The translations under genes and the position numbers were made by a program. A model generated the notes under the pieces. It worked only from the letters and a program-made list of their open reading frames with translations, did not search any database and had not been told where the DNA came from. A stretch of DNA of 64,000 nucleotides from an uncultured Lachnospiraceae bacterium. GTDB lineage: Bacteria; Bacillota; Clostridia; Lachnospirales; Lachnospiraceae. The stretch is taken from assembly GCA_905233695.1 (NCBI GenBank), contig CAJODN010000016.1, positions 53,991 through 117,990 of the forward strand. Reading direction: 5' to 3'. Positions 42,069 to 50,595 of this stretch are shown here, one piece after another. Every line of letters begins with the position of its first letter. The first letter of the stretch is position 1.

Positions 42069-42116
42069 AAAAACCGACCGAATAGCAGTATGGCATTTCA
42101 TACTGAACATCGGTCA
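42069..42116 (-). terminator. Terminator/attenuator hairpin between SCIFF peptide and maturase genes
   Basis: Minus strand GACCGATgttCAGTATG-aaatgc-CATACTGctATTCGGTCGG followed by TTTTT. Confidence 0.8.
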
Positions 42117-42154
42117 GAATTTTGCTATTTCTGTATATTTTGTATAAAACTTAA

Positions 42155-42295
42155 CTACTTCTGTTCGCAGGATTGGTTACCAACGGTACAGCTTGTCTTG
42201 CAGGCAGACTGACAAGATGTCTGGCATTCGCCACATCCGCCCTTCTTAACTGTTGTAGAAAGCTTCTTTGTTTTTAATGTCTTTACATGCTTCAT
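42155..42295 (-). CDS. scfA: Six-cysteine (SCIFF) RiPP precursor peptide, 46 aa: MKHVKTLKTKKLSTTVKKGGCGECQTSCQSACKTSCTVGNQSCEQK
   Basis: Read directly from sequence (below ORF-track length cutoff); six Cys; adjacent to maturase and secDF. Confidence 0.96.
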   Translation of the reverse strand: MKHVKTLKTKKLSTTVKKGGCGECQTSCQSACKTSCTVGNQSCEQK

Positions 42296-42400
42296 AGTTC
42301 TACTTCCTTTCTTTAAAACACAACACGTTTTGACATTATATCACAATTTTTTCTATTAATAAAGGTTTTCAGCAATGTTTTTTTATGTTATTATTCAAAT

Positions 42401-43369
42401 ATGTTTACAAAAGAGCATTTAGAGCATTTTAAAACAAAACAAGTATTCATACATACCCACGATTTCCCGGATCCCGATGCCTTCGCAAGTGCATTCGGAC
42501 TCCAAAGTCTTCTGGAGAATTACGGTATTAAATCAATCATTTGCTACGGCGGAGAGATTGAAAGAAGCAGCCTTATTAAAATGGTTGAGGAATTCAATAT
42601 TGAGGTTACTCCCCGCACGAAGTACGATAATCAGTTCCTTAATGCTGTAAATATCCTAGTTGACTCTCAGATCAACAACTCCAACATCACATTTAATCCC
42701 GGGGACGACGTCTATTGTATCGATCATCACCCCATATTCTCTGATGCGAAATATGTATGGCAGGATATAAGACCTGTGGGTGCATGTGCAAGTATAATCA
42801 TTTCCTACTATAAGGAAGCCAACATTACGGTGACAAAGGATGCTGCTTCCGCTCTCTGCTACGGAATCAAAATGGATACCAATGATTTCAACAGAGGCTG
42901 TACAATGTTCGATATTGAAATGTTCAGAGAAATATTCGAATATTGTGATTACAATAAGGTTACATACATTAACCAGAATCAGTTGGTTCTTAATGATTTC
43001 GAAGCATTCAGGGCGGCGCTTAAGAATATTACTATTTATGGAAGCATCGGATTTGCTTATATCCCATTCAAGTGTCCTTCCACCCTTGTTGCCATAATAT
43101 CAGATTTCCTTTTATCTACGGCAGAGGTTACGGTATCAATTGTATATTCAAGGCTGGATGATGTAGTGAAATTCTCCATAAGAAGCGAAGATAAGACAAT
43201 ACACGCGGGAAGGCTTATTCACGAAGCGTTAAAAGATATTGGTAACGGCGGAGGCCACCCGACTATGGCGGGTGGCGTCATATATAAGAATTATCTTGAT
43301 AAAATCAGCAATCTGGAAAGCACCGTAGAGCGAGTATTTATGGGGGCGTATGAGAAGCTGTATAAATAA
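42401..43369 (+). CDS. DHH-family phosphoesterase (NrnA/RecJ-like)
   Basis: HTHDFPDPDAFASAFGLQ; CIDHHPIFSDAKYVWQD; GNGGGHPTMAGGVI. Confidence 0.9.
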   Translation: MFTKEHLEHFKTKQVFIHTHDFPDPDAFASAFGLQSLLENYGIKSIICYGGEIERSSLIKMVEEFNIEVTPRTKYDNQFLNAVNILVDSQINNSNITFNPGDDVYCIDHHPIFSDAKYVWQDIRPVGACASIIISYYKEANITVTKDAASALCYGIKMDTNDFNRGCTMFDIEMFREIFEYCDYNKVTYINQNQLVLNDFEAFRAALKNITIYGSIGFAYIPFKCPSTLVAIISDFLLSTAEVTVSIVYSRLDDVVKFSIRSEDKTIHAGRLIHEALKDIGNGGGHPTMAGGVIYKNYLDKISNLESTVERVFMGAYEKLYK

Positions 43370-43373
43370 AAGC

Positions 43374-43522
43374 GTGCCTTCGGACCAGGTACCCGCACGC
43401 TACTCTTATTCTTACGGCTCATCACCAAGTACCTGCACGCTCATACATAAAATCGCTTAGCAGGTCTTGGTTGATTCTACGTTTACTTAATGTCACTTAG
43501 CATATCTTGGCTCCTCAGATTC
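43374..43522. repeat. Family-1 structured intergenic repeat with one nested unit (locus C)
   Basis: GTGCCTTCGGACCAGGTACCCGC + one 5' unit + CCAAGTACCTGC...TCATACATAAAATC...GCAGGTCTTGG + one 3' unit + TCTTGGCTCCTCAGA. Confidence 0.85.
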
Positions 43523-43534
43523 TTGCGAAGTGGT

Positions 43535-44380
43535 CTAGAGTTTCGTAATGATTTCAACTCCCTCATCAAGATAATCTATATCTAACTCATACAGTTTTCC
43601 TTCATCCGACTTAGTCGCATACTCAGGATTAAGAGGCATCTTGCCGAGAACTTCTATTCCGAGTTCTTTTGCAACCCCATCAATATTACTCTCACCGAAG
43701 ACATTTATCTTCTTGCCGCAATCAGGGCATTCTACATAACTGTAATTCTCTACCACACCGAGTACGGGTATATCCATCATTCCTGCCATATTGTAGGCTT
43801 TTTTTACAATCATTTGAACAAGCTCTTGCGGAGATGTCACAATAACGATTCCGTCAACGGGAAGTGACTGGAATACCGTAAGTGGTACATCGCCTGTTCC
43901 CGGTGGCATATCAACAAGAAGATAATCAATTTCTCCCCAGATGATATCAGTCCAGAATTGTTTAACGACTCCGGCAATTACGGGACCTCTCCATACAACA
44001 GGTTTTTCCTCATCATCGAGAATAAGATTAATAGATATAATCTTCGTTCCGTCCTCTGCTTCAATAGGATAGCTTCCTTCTTCAACTGCTTCCACAGGCC
44101 CTTTAATTCCGAACATTTTCGGGATAGATGGACCGGTAATATCGGCATCAAGTATACCTACCTTGTAGCCTTGTTTTCTAAGCTTAGCAGCAAGGGTTGA
44201 TGTGACGAAGCTCTTTCCCACACCGCCTTTTCCGGATACGACTCCGATAACATTCTTAATATTAGACAGTGGATTCATATCTGCCAGGAAGTTAGGCTTC
44301 TCCTTCGAAGGGCATCCTTCACAGCTCTCTTTGTCACAGCTTGCTGCACTACTGCAATTTTCTTTTTCACTCATTTTCAT
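43535..44380 (-). CDS. Mrp/NBP35-family P-loop ATPase (Fe-S carrier type)
   Basis: GVVSGKGGVGKSFVTSTLAAKLRKQGYKVGILDADITGPSIPKMFG; VECPDCGKK. Confidence 0.93.
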   Translation of the reverse strand: MKMSEKENCSSAASCDKESCEGCPSKEKPNFLADMNPLSNIKNVIGVVSGKGGVGKSFVTSTLAAKLRKQGYKVGILDADITGPSIPKMFGIKGPVEAVEEGSYPIEAEDGTKIISINLILDDEEKPVVWRGPVIAGVVKQFWTDIIWGEIDYLLVDMPPGTGDVPLTVFQSLPVDGIVIVTSPQELVQMIVKKAYNMAGMMDIPVLGVVENYSYVECPDCGKKINVFGESNIDGVAKELGIEVLGKMPLNPEYATKSDEGKLYELDIDYLDEGVEIITKL

Positions 44381-45491
44381 TTCCTCCTACTAATACTCTT
44401 AGGGACTGCGTGAAGTCTCCCTCAGCAATTCCATTCTCTGTAATGAACGCAGTTATAAGTTCATGACTTGTTATGTCAAATGCGGGATTATATACATCAA
44501 TGTCTTTTGGTGCCATCCTTTCCTTATACCACATTTCTGTTACTTCGTATTCTTTTCTCTTTTCTATTAAGATTTTGTCACCGCATCTTATGTTAAGGTC
44601 TATCGATGACGTGGGTGCACATACGTAAAACGGTATATTATAATACTTCGCAACAATTGCGAGAGAAGAAGTTCCTATCTTATTGGCAGTATCACCGTTG
44701 GCCGCAACTCTGTCGCAACCTACAATAACCTTATCGATTCGCCCCTCCGCCATAATAGACGATATCATATTGTCGCACAAAAGTGTAGTCTTAATACCAT
44801 TTTCCCTAAGTTCATATGCTGTAAGTCTGGCTCCCTGCAGAAGCGGTCTTGTCTCGCTGCAGTAGACGCTTATGTTCATATTGTTTTCATTGGCAAGATA
44901 GATTGGTGCCGTTGCCGTTCCGTATCTTACGGCACAGAGGCTTCCCGCATTGCAGTGGGTAAGTATTCTATCACCGCCTTTAATAATCTTAAGTCCGTTT
45001 TCACCAATTCGTCTGCACACTTCTATGTCATGATCATAGATTTCCATTGCCTTCCTGTGAAGAACATTTCCGATATATCCGCGAAGCTCGTCATCAAGTT
45101 CAATTTCTTCTAAGCGAGAATCAAGAAGGTAGGCACCGAATCTGTGAAGAGTGAACCGTTCAAGCTCCTTCTTCATAATATTAAGAGCCCAGAAAAGGTT
45201 AACGGCCGTCGGTCTTGCAGATTGTAAATAGTCTGAACAACGAATATACTCCTTAACAAAATCATGCAGATTGTTACCGCCGATTCTTACAGCAAGTACA
45301 TACATAGAAAGCGCCGAGAATACGCCGATGGCAGGTGCGCCTCTGACTTCCAGATTAATAATTGCACCAAACATCTCATCAAGATTCTGAGTGCTCTTAA
45401 TTCTAAGCTCACCGGGAAGAGCCGTTTGGTCAATATATTTTACCTCACGAAGCTCTTCGTCGAGCCACAGTGTGCTATAATCGCTAAGCAT
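44367..45491 (-). CDS. mtnA: S-methyl-5-thioribose-1-phosphate isomerase-like protein (MtnA/eIF2B family)
   Basis: IINLEVRGAPAIGVFSA; ILTHCNAGSLCAVRYGTATAPIYLA; ETRPLLQGARLTAYEL; VGCDRVAANGDTANKIGT. Confidence 0.85.
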   Translation of the reverse strand: MLSDYSTLWLDEELREVKYIDQTALPGELRIKSTQNLDEMFGAIINLEVRGAPAIGVFSALSMYVLAVRIGGNNLHDFVKEYIRCSDYLQSARPTAVNLFWALNIMKKELERFTLHRFGAYLLDSRLEEIELDDELRGYIGNVLHRKAMEIYDHDIEVCRRIGENGLKIIKGGDRILTHCNAGSLCAVRYGTATAPIYLANENNMNISVYCSETRPLLQGARLTAYELRENGIKTTLLCDNMISSIMAEGRIDKVIVGCDRVAANGDTANKIGTSSLAIVAKYYNIPFYVCAPTSSIDLNIRCGDKILIEKRKEYEVTEMWYKERMAPKDIDVYNPAFDITSHELITAFITENGIAEGDFTQSLRVLVGGNENE

Positions 45492-45507
45492 ATATATTTC
45501 CTCCGAA

Positions 45508-46674
45508 CTAGAAGAAGAACTGCGTTCCTATAATCTCGCCGTCTGTAGTGCCAACTAAGCCTCGCTGTTCTGCGAGCCAAAGCGCCCAGAAAAAGAGCCT
45601 GTTGGTGTTCCTCGTGCCGGCCAGGACCTCTCTTGCGGCATTAAAACATGACGCACCGGGACCTCTATTCAAAATAAGCTGTAATCTGCCGGATCTAACA
45701 GGTTCGAATTGATTCTTCTGATATACAACCCCTGATATAGTATTGGGAAACTTTGATGAGAATACTCTATTCATAACAACAGAGCCAACTGCAATCTGTC
45801 CCTCATAAGGCTCTCCGCCGGCTTCCGCATCAATTATTGCCGCCAAGAGATATAAATCATCATTTGTATATCCGGCATATGCACCGCCGGTATACTCTGT
45901 ATTAGGGAAATTGCCTATCTCTCTTGAAAGGGCATAATTACTTGATGCATTCTGCATTGCCAGTTGCTTCTCATACTCCTTCATCTCGGCAATCTTCTTA
46001 TCGTAAGCATTAATCTCTGCTTGCGTCTCATTGACCTCGGCATTCTTCTGGCTAAGCTCCTCTCCGGCGCTATCCACAAGCTTCTTAAGCTCTTCCTTAT
46101 TCTTGGAAAGATTAGCAGACATCTCTTCTAACTGCGTTCTCTTAGCAGTAAGCTCAGTAGTCTCCGTTTCAATATCACGCTGAGTCTTCTTATACTCTTC
46201 CATGATATCGCGGTCGTATTTTACAATCATATTGAGATATTCATAACGCTCGAAGAACTCGGCAATGGAACTGCTTTCAAGAAGAAGCTCAAGCATGCTG
46301 AGGCTACTGTTCTCATACATATACTTTATATGTATTCTCATGATATCTTCCATCTCAACTTGCTTCTCTTTTGCTTCGGAGAGCTTTTTACTGAGATAGT
46401 CAATCTCGCCTATGGTCTGCTCCAGATCAATATTGGCGTCATCCACCTGCTTTTTCAGCGCTTGATACTGACTCCGCACATCACGATAATCGGACGCTAA
46501 GTTACCTGCTTCTTTTTGAAGGGCATTCTTCTCCTGAATTGCCTGCTGCTTCTGTCTCTCGAGCTCGCCCACAGAAGTTGCGCTGCTAGTAAAAGACATG
46601 CCGGACACGAGAAATACGGCCGACATCACAAGGCACATAAGGCGTATTGTTTTTTTTACAGACCTCTTGCTCAT
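45508..46674 (-). CDS. Secreted cell wall hydrolase: coiled-coil N-terminus plus SleB-like hydrolase_2 domain
   Basis: DLYLLAAIIDAEAGGEPYEGQIAVGSVVMNRVFSSKFPNTISGVVYQKNQFEPV. Confidence 0.92.
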   Translation of the reverse strand: MSKRSVKKTIRLMCLVMSAVFLVSGMSFTSSATSVGELERQKQQAIQEKNALQKEAGNLASDYRDVRSQYQALKKQVDDANIDLEQTIGEIDYLSKKLSEAKEKQVEMEDIMRIHIKYMYENSSLSMLELLLESSSIAEFFERYEYLNMIVKYDRDIMEEYKKTQRDIETETTELTAKRTQLEEMSANLSKNKEELKKLVDSAGEELSQKNAEVNETQAEINAYDKKIAEMKEYEKQLAMQNASSNYALSREIGNFPNTEYTGGAYAGYTNDDLYLLAAIIDAEAGGEPYEGQIAVGSVVMNRVFSSKFPNTISGVVYQKNQFEPVRSGRLQLILNRGPGASCFNAAREVLAGTRNTNRLFFWALWLAEQRGLVGTTDGEIIGTQFFF

Positions 46675-46800
46675 AATAATTTCCTTCAGCTAAAACTAAT
46701 ACACTTCGTATATATATCGGCAATAAAACAACAATAATCAGTAAAGAAAAAGCGTAGTTGATACAAGGCCAACTACACCGCTCCCCCATTCTATGCAGGG

Positions 46801-47298
46801 TTATCTCTTGCTTATAGATATTGATTCCATCGCAACGGCTCCGCCACGTACAATCTGAACCTTCTTAAACTTCTTCTTAAGAAGCTTGATAAGTTCATTA
46901 TTAGATTCCGTCGTAAGAAGACATTCCAGTATCAGACAGTCCTCTCCCGCATCACACACGCGAACCTTGAATACTTCCGCAAGGTGGAATATCTGGTTCA
47001 TCTCTTCCGCACCGATATCATTAATCCGAGCATACAGAAGCTCCTTCATATGAAGGGGTTGGGTTGTAATATCAATAACCTTGATAACCTCTACCATACG
47101 GTTAAGCTGTTTCTTAATCTGTTCAAATGTTACATCATCACTTGTAACGCATATTGTCATACGGGATACATCCTCGTGCTCTGTCGTTCCTACAGTAAGA
47201 CTTTGGAGGTTATAATTTTTACCCGAGAACAGCCCCGATACCTTGGCAAGTACACCAACCTGATTTTCAACATATAAAGAAATCCATCTGTCTTTCAT
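46801..47298 (-). CDS. ilvN: Acetolactate synthase small (regulatory) subunit
   Basis: WISLYVENQVGVLAKVSGLFSGKNYNLQSLTVGTTEHEDVSRMTI ACT domain. Confidence 0.94.
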   Translation of the reverse strand: MKDRWISLYVENQVGVLAKVSGLFSGKNYNLQSLTVGTTEHEDVSRMTICVTSDDVTFEQIKKQLNRMVEVIKVIDITTQPLHMKELLYARINDIGAEEMNQIFHLAEVFKVRVCDAGEDCLILECLLTTESNNELIKLLKKKFKKVQIVRGGAVAMESISISKR

Positions 47299-47318
47299 CT
47301 ATACACTCCTTCAATTCT

Positions 47319-47334
47319 TCACAATGAGTCTCGC
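47319..47334. repeat. Family-2 terminal block only (copy 4) upstream of ilvN RBS
   Basis: TCACAATGAGTCTCGC, same as the end of copy 1. Confidence 0.6.
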
Positions 47335-47338
47335 CCCA

Positions 47339-49063
47339 TTACTTAAGAATCATCTCACTCATGGCATTCCCACCTTTAACCATGGGAAGTACCAATTCGT
47401 CTGATGCTATTATAAATTCTATAATCGTCGTGGTCTCATTCGCCTTCGCTTCTCTTAAAGCATCCTCAATCTGCCCGGGCTCTGTTACGCGAAGTCCTAA
47501 AGCTCCGTAGCTTTCCGCCCATTTCACAAAGTCGGGAACATAAGGCGGACACGCATTAGAAGGTCCTTTACAGTCGCTTGGGCAATCTACATTCTGCCGA
47601 AGACAAGTAATCTTATATCTCTTACCGTAGAAAAGCTGTTGGAACTGCTTAACCATTCCCAGATACTGATTATTAAGGATACAAACCGTTACATTTGCCT
47701 TCTCAATAATCGATGTGGCAAGCTCTTGCATATTCATCTGCATTCCGCCGTCACCGGTAATACATACAACATCCTTATCCCTCGCGCCGATCTTCGCTCC
47801 TATTGCCGCAGGGAATCCGAAGCCCATAGTGCCTAACCCTCCGGACATTATCATCTGCTTCTTGGAATTAATGTTAATATATTGACCTGCCCACATCTGA
47901 TGCTGACCAACGTCTGTTACAACTATTCCTTCCGGAAATACGTTATTAATGCCTTCCATTATCGTCTGAGGACAAAGCCCGAGATCACTTCTCATTTTCA
48001 GCGGGTGCTCTTTGTCCCAAGTCTCAATCCTTGTTATCCAGTCTTCTGTATCCTTAGGCTCTGCCCATTCGAGAAGCTTAGTTAAAGCCGCTTTGGCATC
48101 GCATACAACGGGAACGTCAACAACAACGTTTCTCGAAATAGAAGCTGTATCGATATCAATATGAACGATTGATGCTTTAGGTGCGAATTCGTTAAGGTCT
48201 CCCGTTATTCTGTCGTTGAATCTCGTTCCGATTGAGAAAAGCACATCACATTCGCTTACCGCCTTATTGGCCGCATATCTTCCGTGCATACCGCAATTAC
48301 CGATGTATAAGGGATGGTCATAGGACATAGAGCCTTTACCCATTACCGTAGTAACAACAGGCACATTGGTCTGCTCTGCGAATTGCTGAAGAAGGTCATT
48401 AGACCTCGAAATGTTAATTCCGCCACCGGCTAAAATAATTGGGTTCTCCGCGTTCTTAAGAAGCTTATATGCTTTCTTAAGCTGTCCTACATGAACGCTG
48501 CTGTTAGGCTTATAGCCTCTTATATCTACATAAGAAGGGTAGTCGCTGTCACCTTGTGCAAGCTGAATATCCTTCGGTATATCGATAAGAACCGGTCCGG
48601 GCTTACCTGTCGGTGCAATCTGAAATGCCATCTTAATAGTTCTACCCAAGGCATCCCTGTTACTTACGGTAACGCCGTACTTAACAACAGACCTTGTCAT
48701 TCCCACAATGTCTACCTCTTGGAAGGCATCGTTACCGATAAGGCCTTGTGATACCTGCCCCGTGAATATTATAAGAGGGATGCTATCGTAAAATGCGTCA
48801 GCTATTCCCGTAATCGTATTAGTCGCACCGGGACCCGACGTAACAAGACATACCGCCGTCTTACCCGTAGCTCTTGCGTATCCTTCCGCTTCATGAATAA
48901 GCGCCTGCTCATGACGTGGAAGCACAACCTTAATCTCCGGCGTCTTATAGAGTTCATCGATTATATCGGTAACCATTCCGCCGGGATATGCAAATATTGT
49001 ATCCACCTCTTCTTCAAGAAGTGCCTTAACGAATAATTTTCTTCCTGTAATATTCATAATCAC
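47339..49063 (-). CDS. ilvB: Acetolactate synthase large subunit, copy 2, with Cys-rich insertion
   Basis: 574 aa; FAYPGGMVTDIIDEL; GDGGMQMNMQEL; insertion CLRQNVDCPSDCKGPSNACPP. Confidence 0.95.
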   Translation of the reverse strand: MIMNITGRKLFVKALLEEEVDTIFAYPGGMVTDIIDELYKTPEIKVVLPRHEQALIHEAEGYARATGKTAVCLVTSGPGATNTITGIADAFYDSIPLIIFTGQVSQGLIGNDAFQEVDIVGMTRSVVKYGVTVSNRDALGRTIKMAFQIAPTGKPGPVLIDIPKDIQLAQGDSDYPSYVDIRGYKPNSSVHVGQLKKAYKLLKNAENPIILAGGGINISRSNDLLQQFAEQTNVPVVTTVMGKGSMSYDHPLYIGNCGMHGRYAANKAVSECDVLFSIGTRFNDRITGDLNEFAPKASIVHIDIDTASISRNVVVDVPVVCDAKAALTKLLEWAEPKDTEDWITRIETWDKEHPLKMRSDLGLCPQTIMEGINNVFPEGIVVTDVGQHQMWAGQYININSKKQMIMSGGLGTMGFGFPAAIGAKIGARDKDVVCITGDGGMQMNMQELATSIIEKANVTVCILNNQYLGMVKQFQQLFYGKRYKITCLRQNVDCPSDCKGPSNACPPYVPDFVKWAESYGALGLRVTEPGQIEDALREAKANETTTIIEFIIASDELVLPMVKGGNAMSEMILK

Positions 49064-49548
49064 TTTACCTTTTTATATACGTTGAAACTATATATAACAT
49101 CAAAATAAGTCTGTTCTTCGGACTCTTCCACAAGTTCCCAACCCATTTTCGGAAGTGCGGGGAAATATGTGTCGGCTTCGTACTCGTAGTCAATCTTGGT
49201 GATTAAAGCCGTATCCGCATAGGGCTCAAATGCCTCATATATGCTTCCGCCACCGATTATAAATACGTTGTCGGTGTCGTATTTCTTAAGCTCTTCCAAG
49301 ACCTCTTCCACCGAGTGACATACAATTGCTCCCTCAACACTGTAGTTTAGATCTCTTGTGATGACTATGTTAATTCTATCCTTAAGGGGCTTCTTATTGG
49401 GGAAGCTTTCAAGAGTCTTACGTCCCATAACTACAACATTTCCCATAGTTGATTCACGAAACAACTTCATGTCATCCGGGATACTTATGAGAAGTTTATT
49501 GTTGTTACCGATAGCCCAATTTTTATCAACTGCTGCAATTAGTTTCAT
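49060..49548 (-). CDS. folA: Dihydrofolate reductase
   Basis: MKLIAAVDKNWAIGNNNKLLISIPDDMKLFRESTMGNVVVMGRKTLES. Confidence 0.96.
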   Translation of the reverse strand: MKLIAAVDKNWAIGNNNKLLISIPDDMKLFRESTMGNVVVMGRKTLESFPNKKPLKDRINIVITRDLNYSVEGAIVCHSVEEVLEELKKYDTDNVFIIGGGSIYEAFEPYADTALITKIDYEYEADTYFPALPKMGWELVEESEEQTYFDVIYSFNVYKKVK

Positions 49549-49557
49549 GCTATTCTC

Positions 49558-50499
49558 CTAGACGGCGATGGGAATATTCTTAATCTGTTCGCCGTGATTA
49601 TAATTCTCGATTGTAATATCCTCTTCGCTGAAGTCGTAGAAATTCTTTTTCTCGGGATTAAGGGTAAATGTGGGTGCATCATATTGTTCCCTGCTTATTA
49701 ATTCCTTAACCAAGTCAACGTGCCTGTCATAAATATGCGCATCGGCAATGACATGCACAAGCTCTCCCACCTTCATATCTGTGTCCCTTGCGAGCATATG
49801 AATAAGCACCGAATACTGACATACGTTCCAATTATTGGCAGCCAGGATATCCTGTGATCTCTGATTGAGGATTCCGTTAAGAACCAAGTTATCTTCGCTG
49901 TCTGTTGTCACGTTAAATGTCATGGAATATGCACAAGGATAGAGGTGCATATCGTGAAGATCCTCGAAATTATACATATTAACCATTATTCTTCTGGAAA
50001 AGGGATTATTTCTAAGGTCATATCTTACACCGTCCACTTGGTCGAGATATACGTACCTCTTATTAATAATTCCTTTATCGGTATCACAGGGGATTTCCTT
50101 AATATCAGCCGAAGGATAATCCGATAAGTCTTCACCCTCTTTATATGCATGGTGCGCATAGGGCTTTCCTATCTGATATCCGTACGCTTTACCGATAGTC
50201 CCCTCTTCATCTGCCCACTCATCCCATACAGAGGACTTAAGGTCTTTAATATTATTAGACTTCTTCTGCCATATCCAAAGCATCTCGTTAACGGCACTCT
50301 TAACCGCAGTTCTTCTAAGGGTAAGCGCAGGAAATTCTTTTCTTAAATCGTAGCGATTGACGACAGCGAACTTTTTAATTGTATAAGCGCTCTCACCGGT
50401 ATCCGTCCAGATTGGGCGAACCTTTTGCCCTTCTGTTGATACTCCGTTATCTATAATGTCGCGACACATGTCGACGAATAATTTGTCTGCGTGACTCAT
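49558..50499 (-). CDS. thyA: Thymidylate synthase
   Basis: MSHADKLFVDMCRDIIDNG; DLHLYPCAYSMTFNV; LNQRSQDILAANNWNVCQYSVL; start trimmed. Confidence 0.93.
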   Translation of the reverse strand: MSHADKLFVDMCRDIIDNGVSTEGQKVRPIWTDTGESAYTIKKFAVVNRYDLRKEFPALTLRRTAVKSAVNEMLWIWQKKSNNIKDLKSSVWDEWADEEGTIGKAYGYQIGKPYAHHAYKEGEDLSDYPSADIKEIPCDTDKGIINKRYVYLDQVDGVRYDLRNNPFSRRIMVNMYNFEDLHDMHLYPCAYSMTFNVTTDSEDNLVLNGILNQRSQDILAANNWNVCQYSVLIHMLARDTDMKVGELVHVIADAHIYDRHVDLVKELISREQYDAPTFTLNPEKKNFYDFSEEDITIENYNHGEQIKNIPIAV

Positions 50500-50513
50500 T
50501 TTAGTTCCTCTCT

Positions 50514-50592
50514 TCACAATGAGGTTCGCACATTTTGGTTCGCCTTCGGCGAAAGTGCTCACCGTGCAGTCATCTCGCTTCGCGAGCTAACA
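50514..50592. repeat. Family-2 intergenic hairpin element (copy 2) upstream of thyA
   Basis: TCACAATGAGGTTCGCACATTTTGGTTCGCCTTCGGCGAAAGTGCTCACCGTGCAGTCATCTCGCTTCGCGAGCTAACAG. Confidence 0.78.
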
Positions 50593-50595
50593 GCA

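Noticed and set aside
43374-43522. Locus C as a bidirectional terminator for the convergent DHH/Mrp pair
   Set aside because: Position fits, but no U-tract follows either arm; it belongs to the family-1 repeat set instead.
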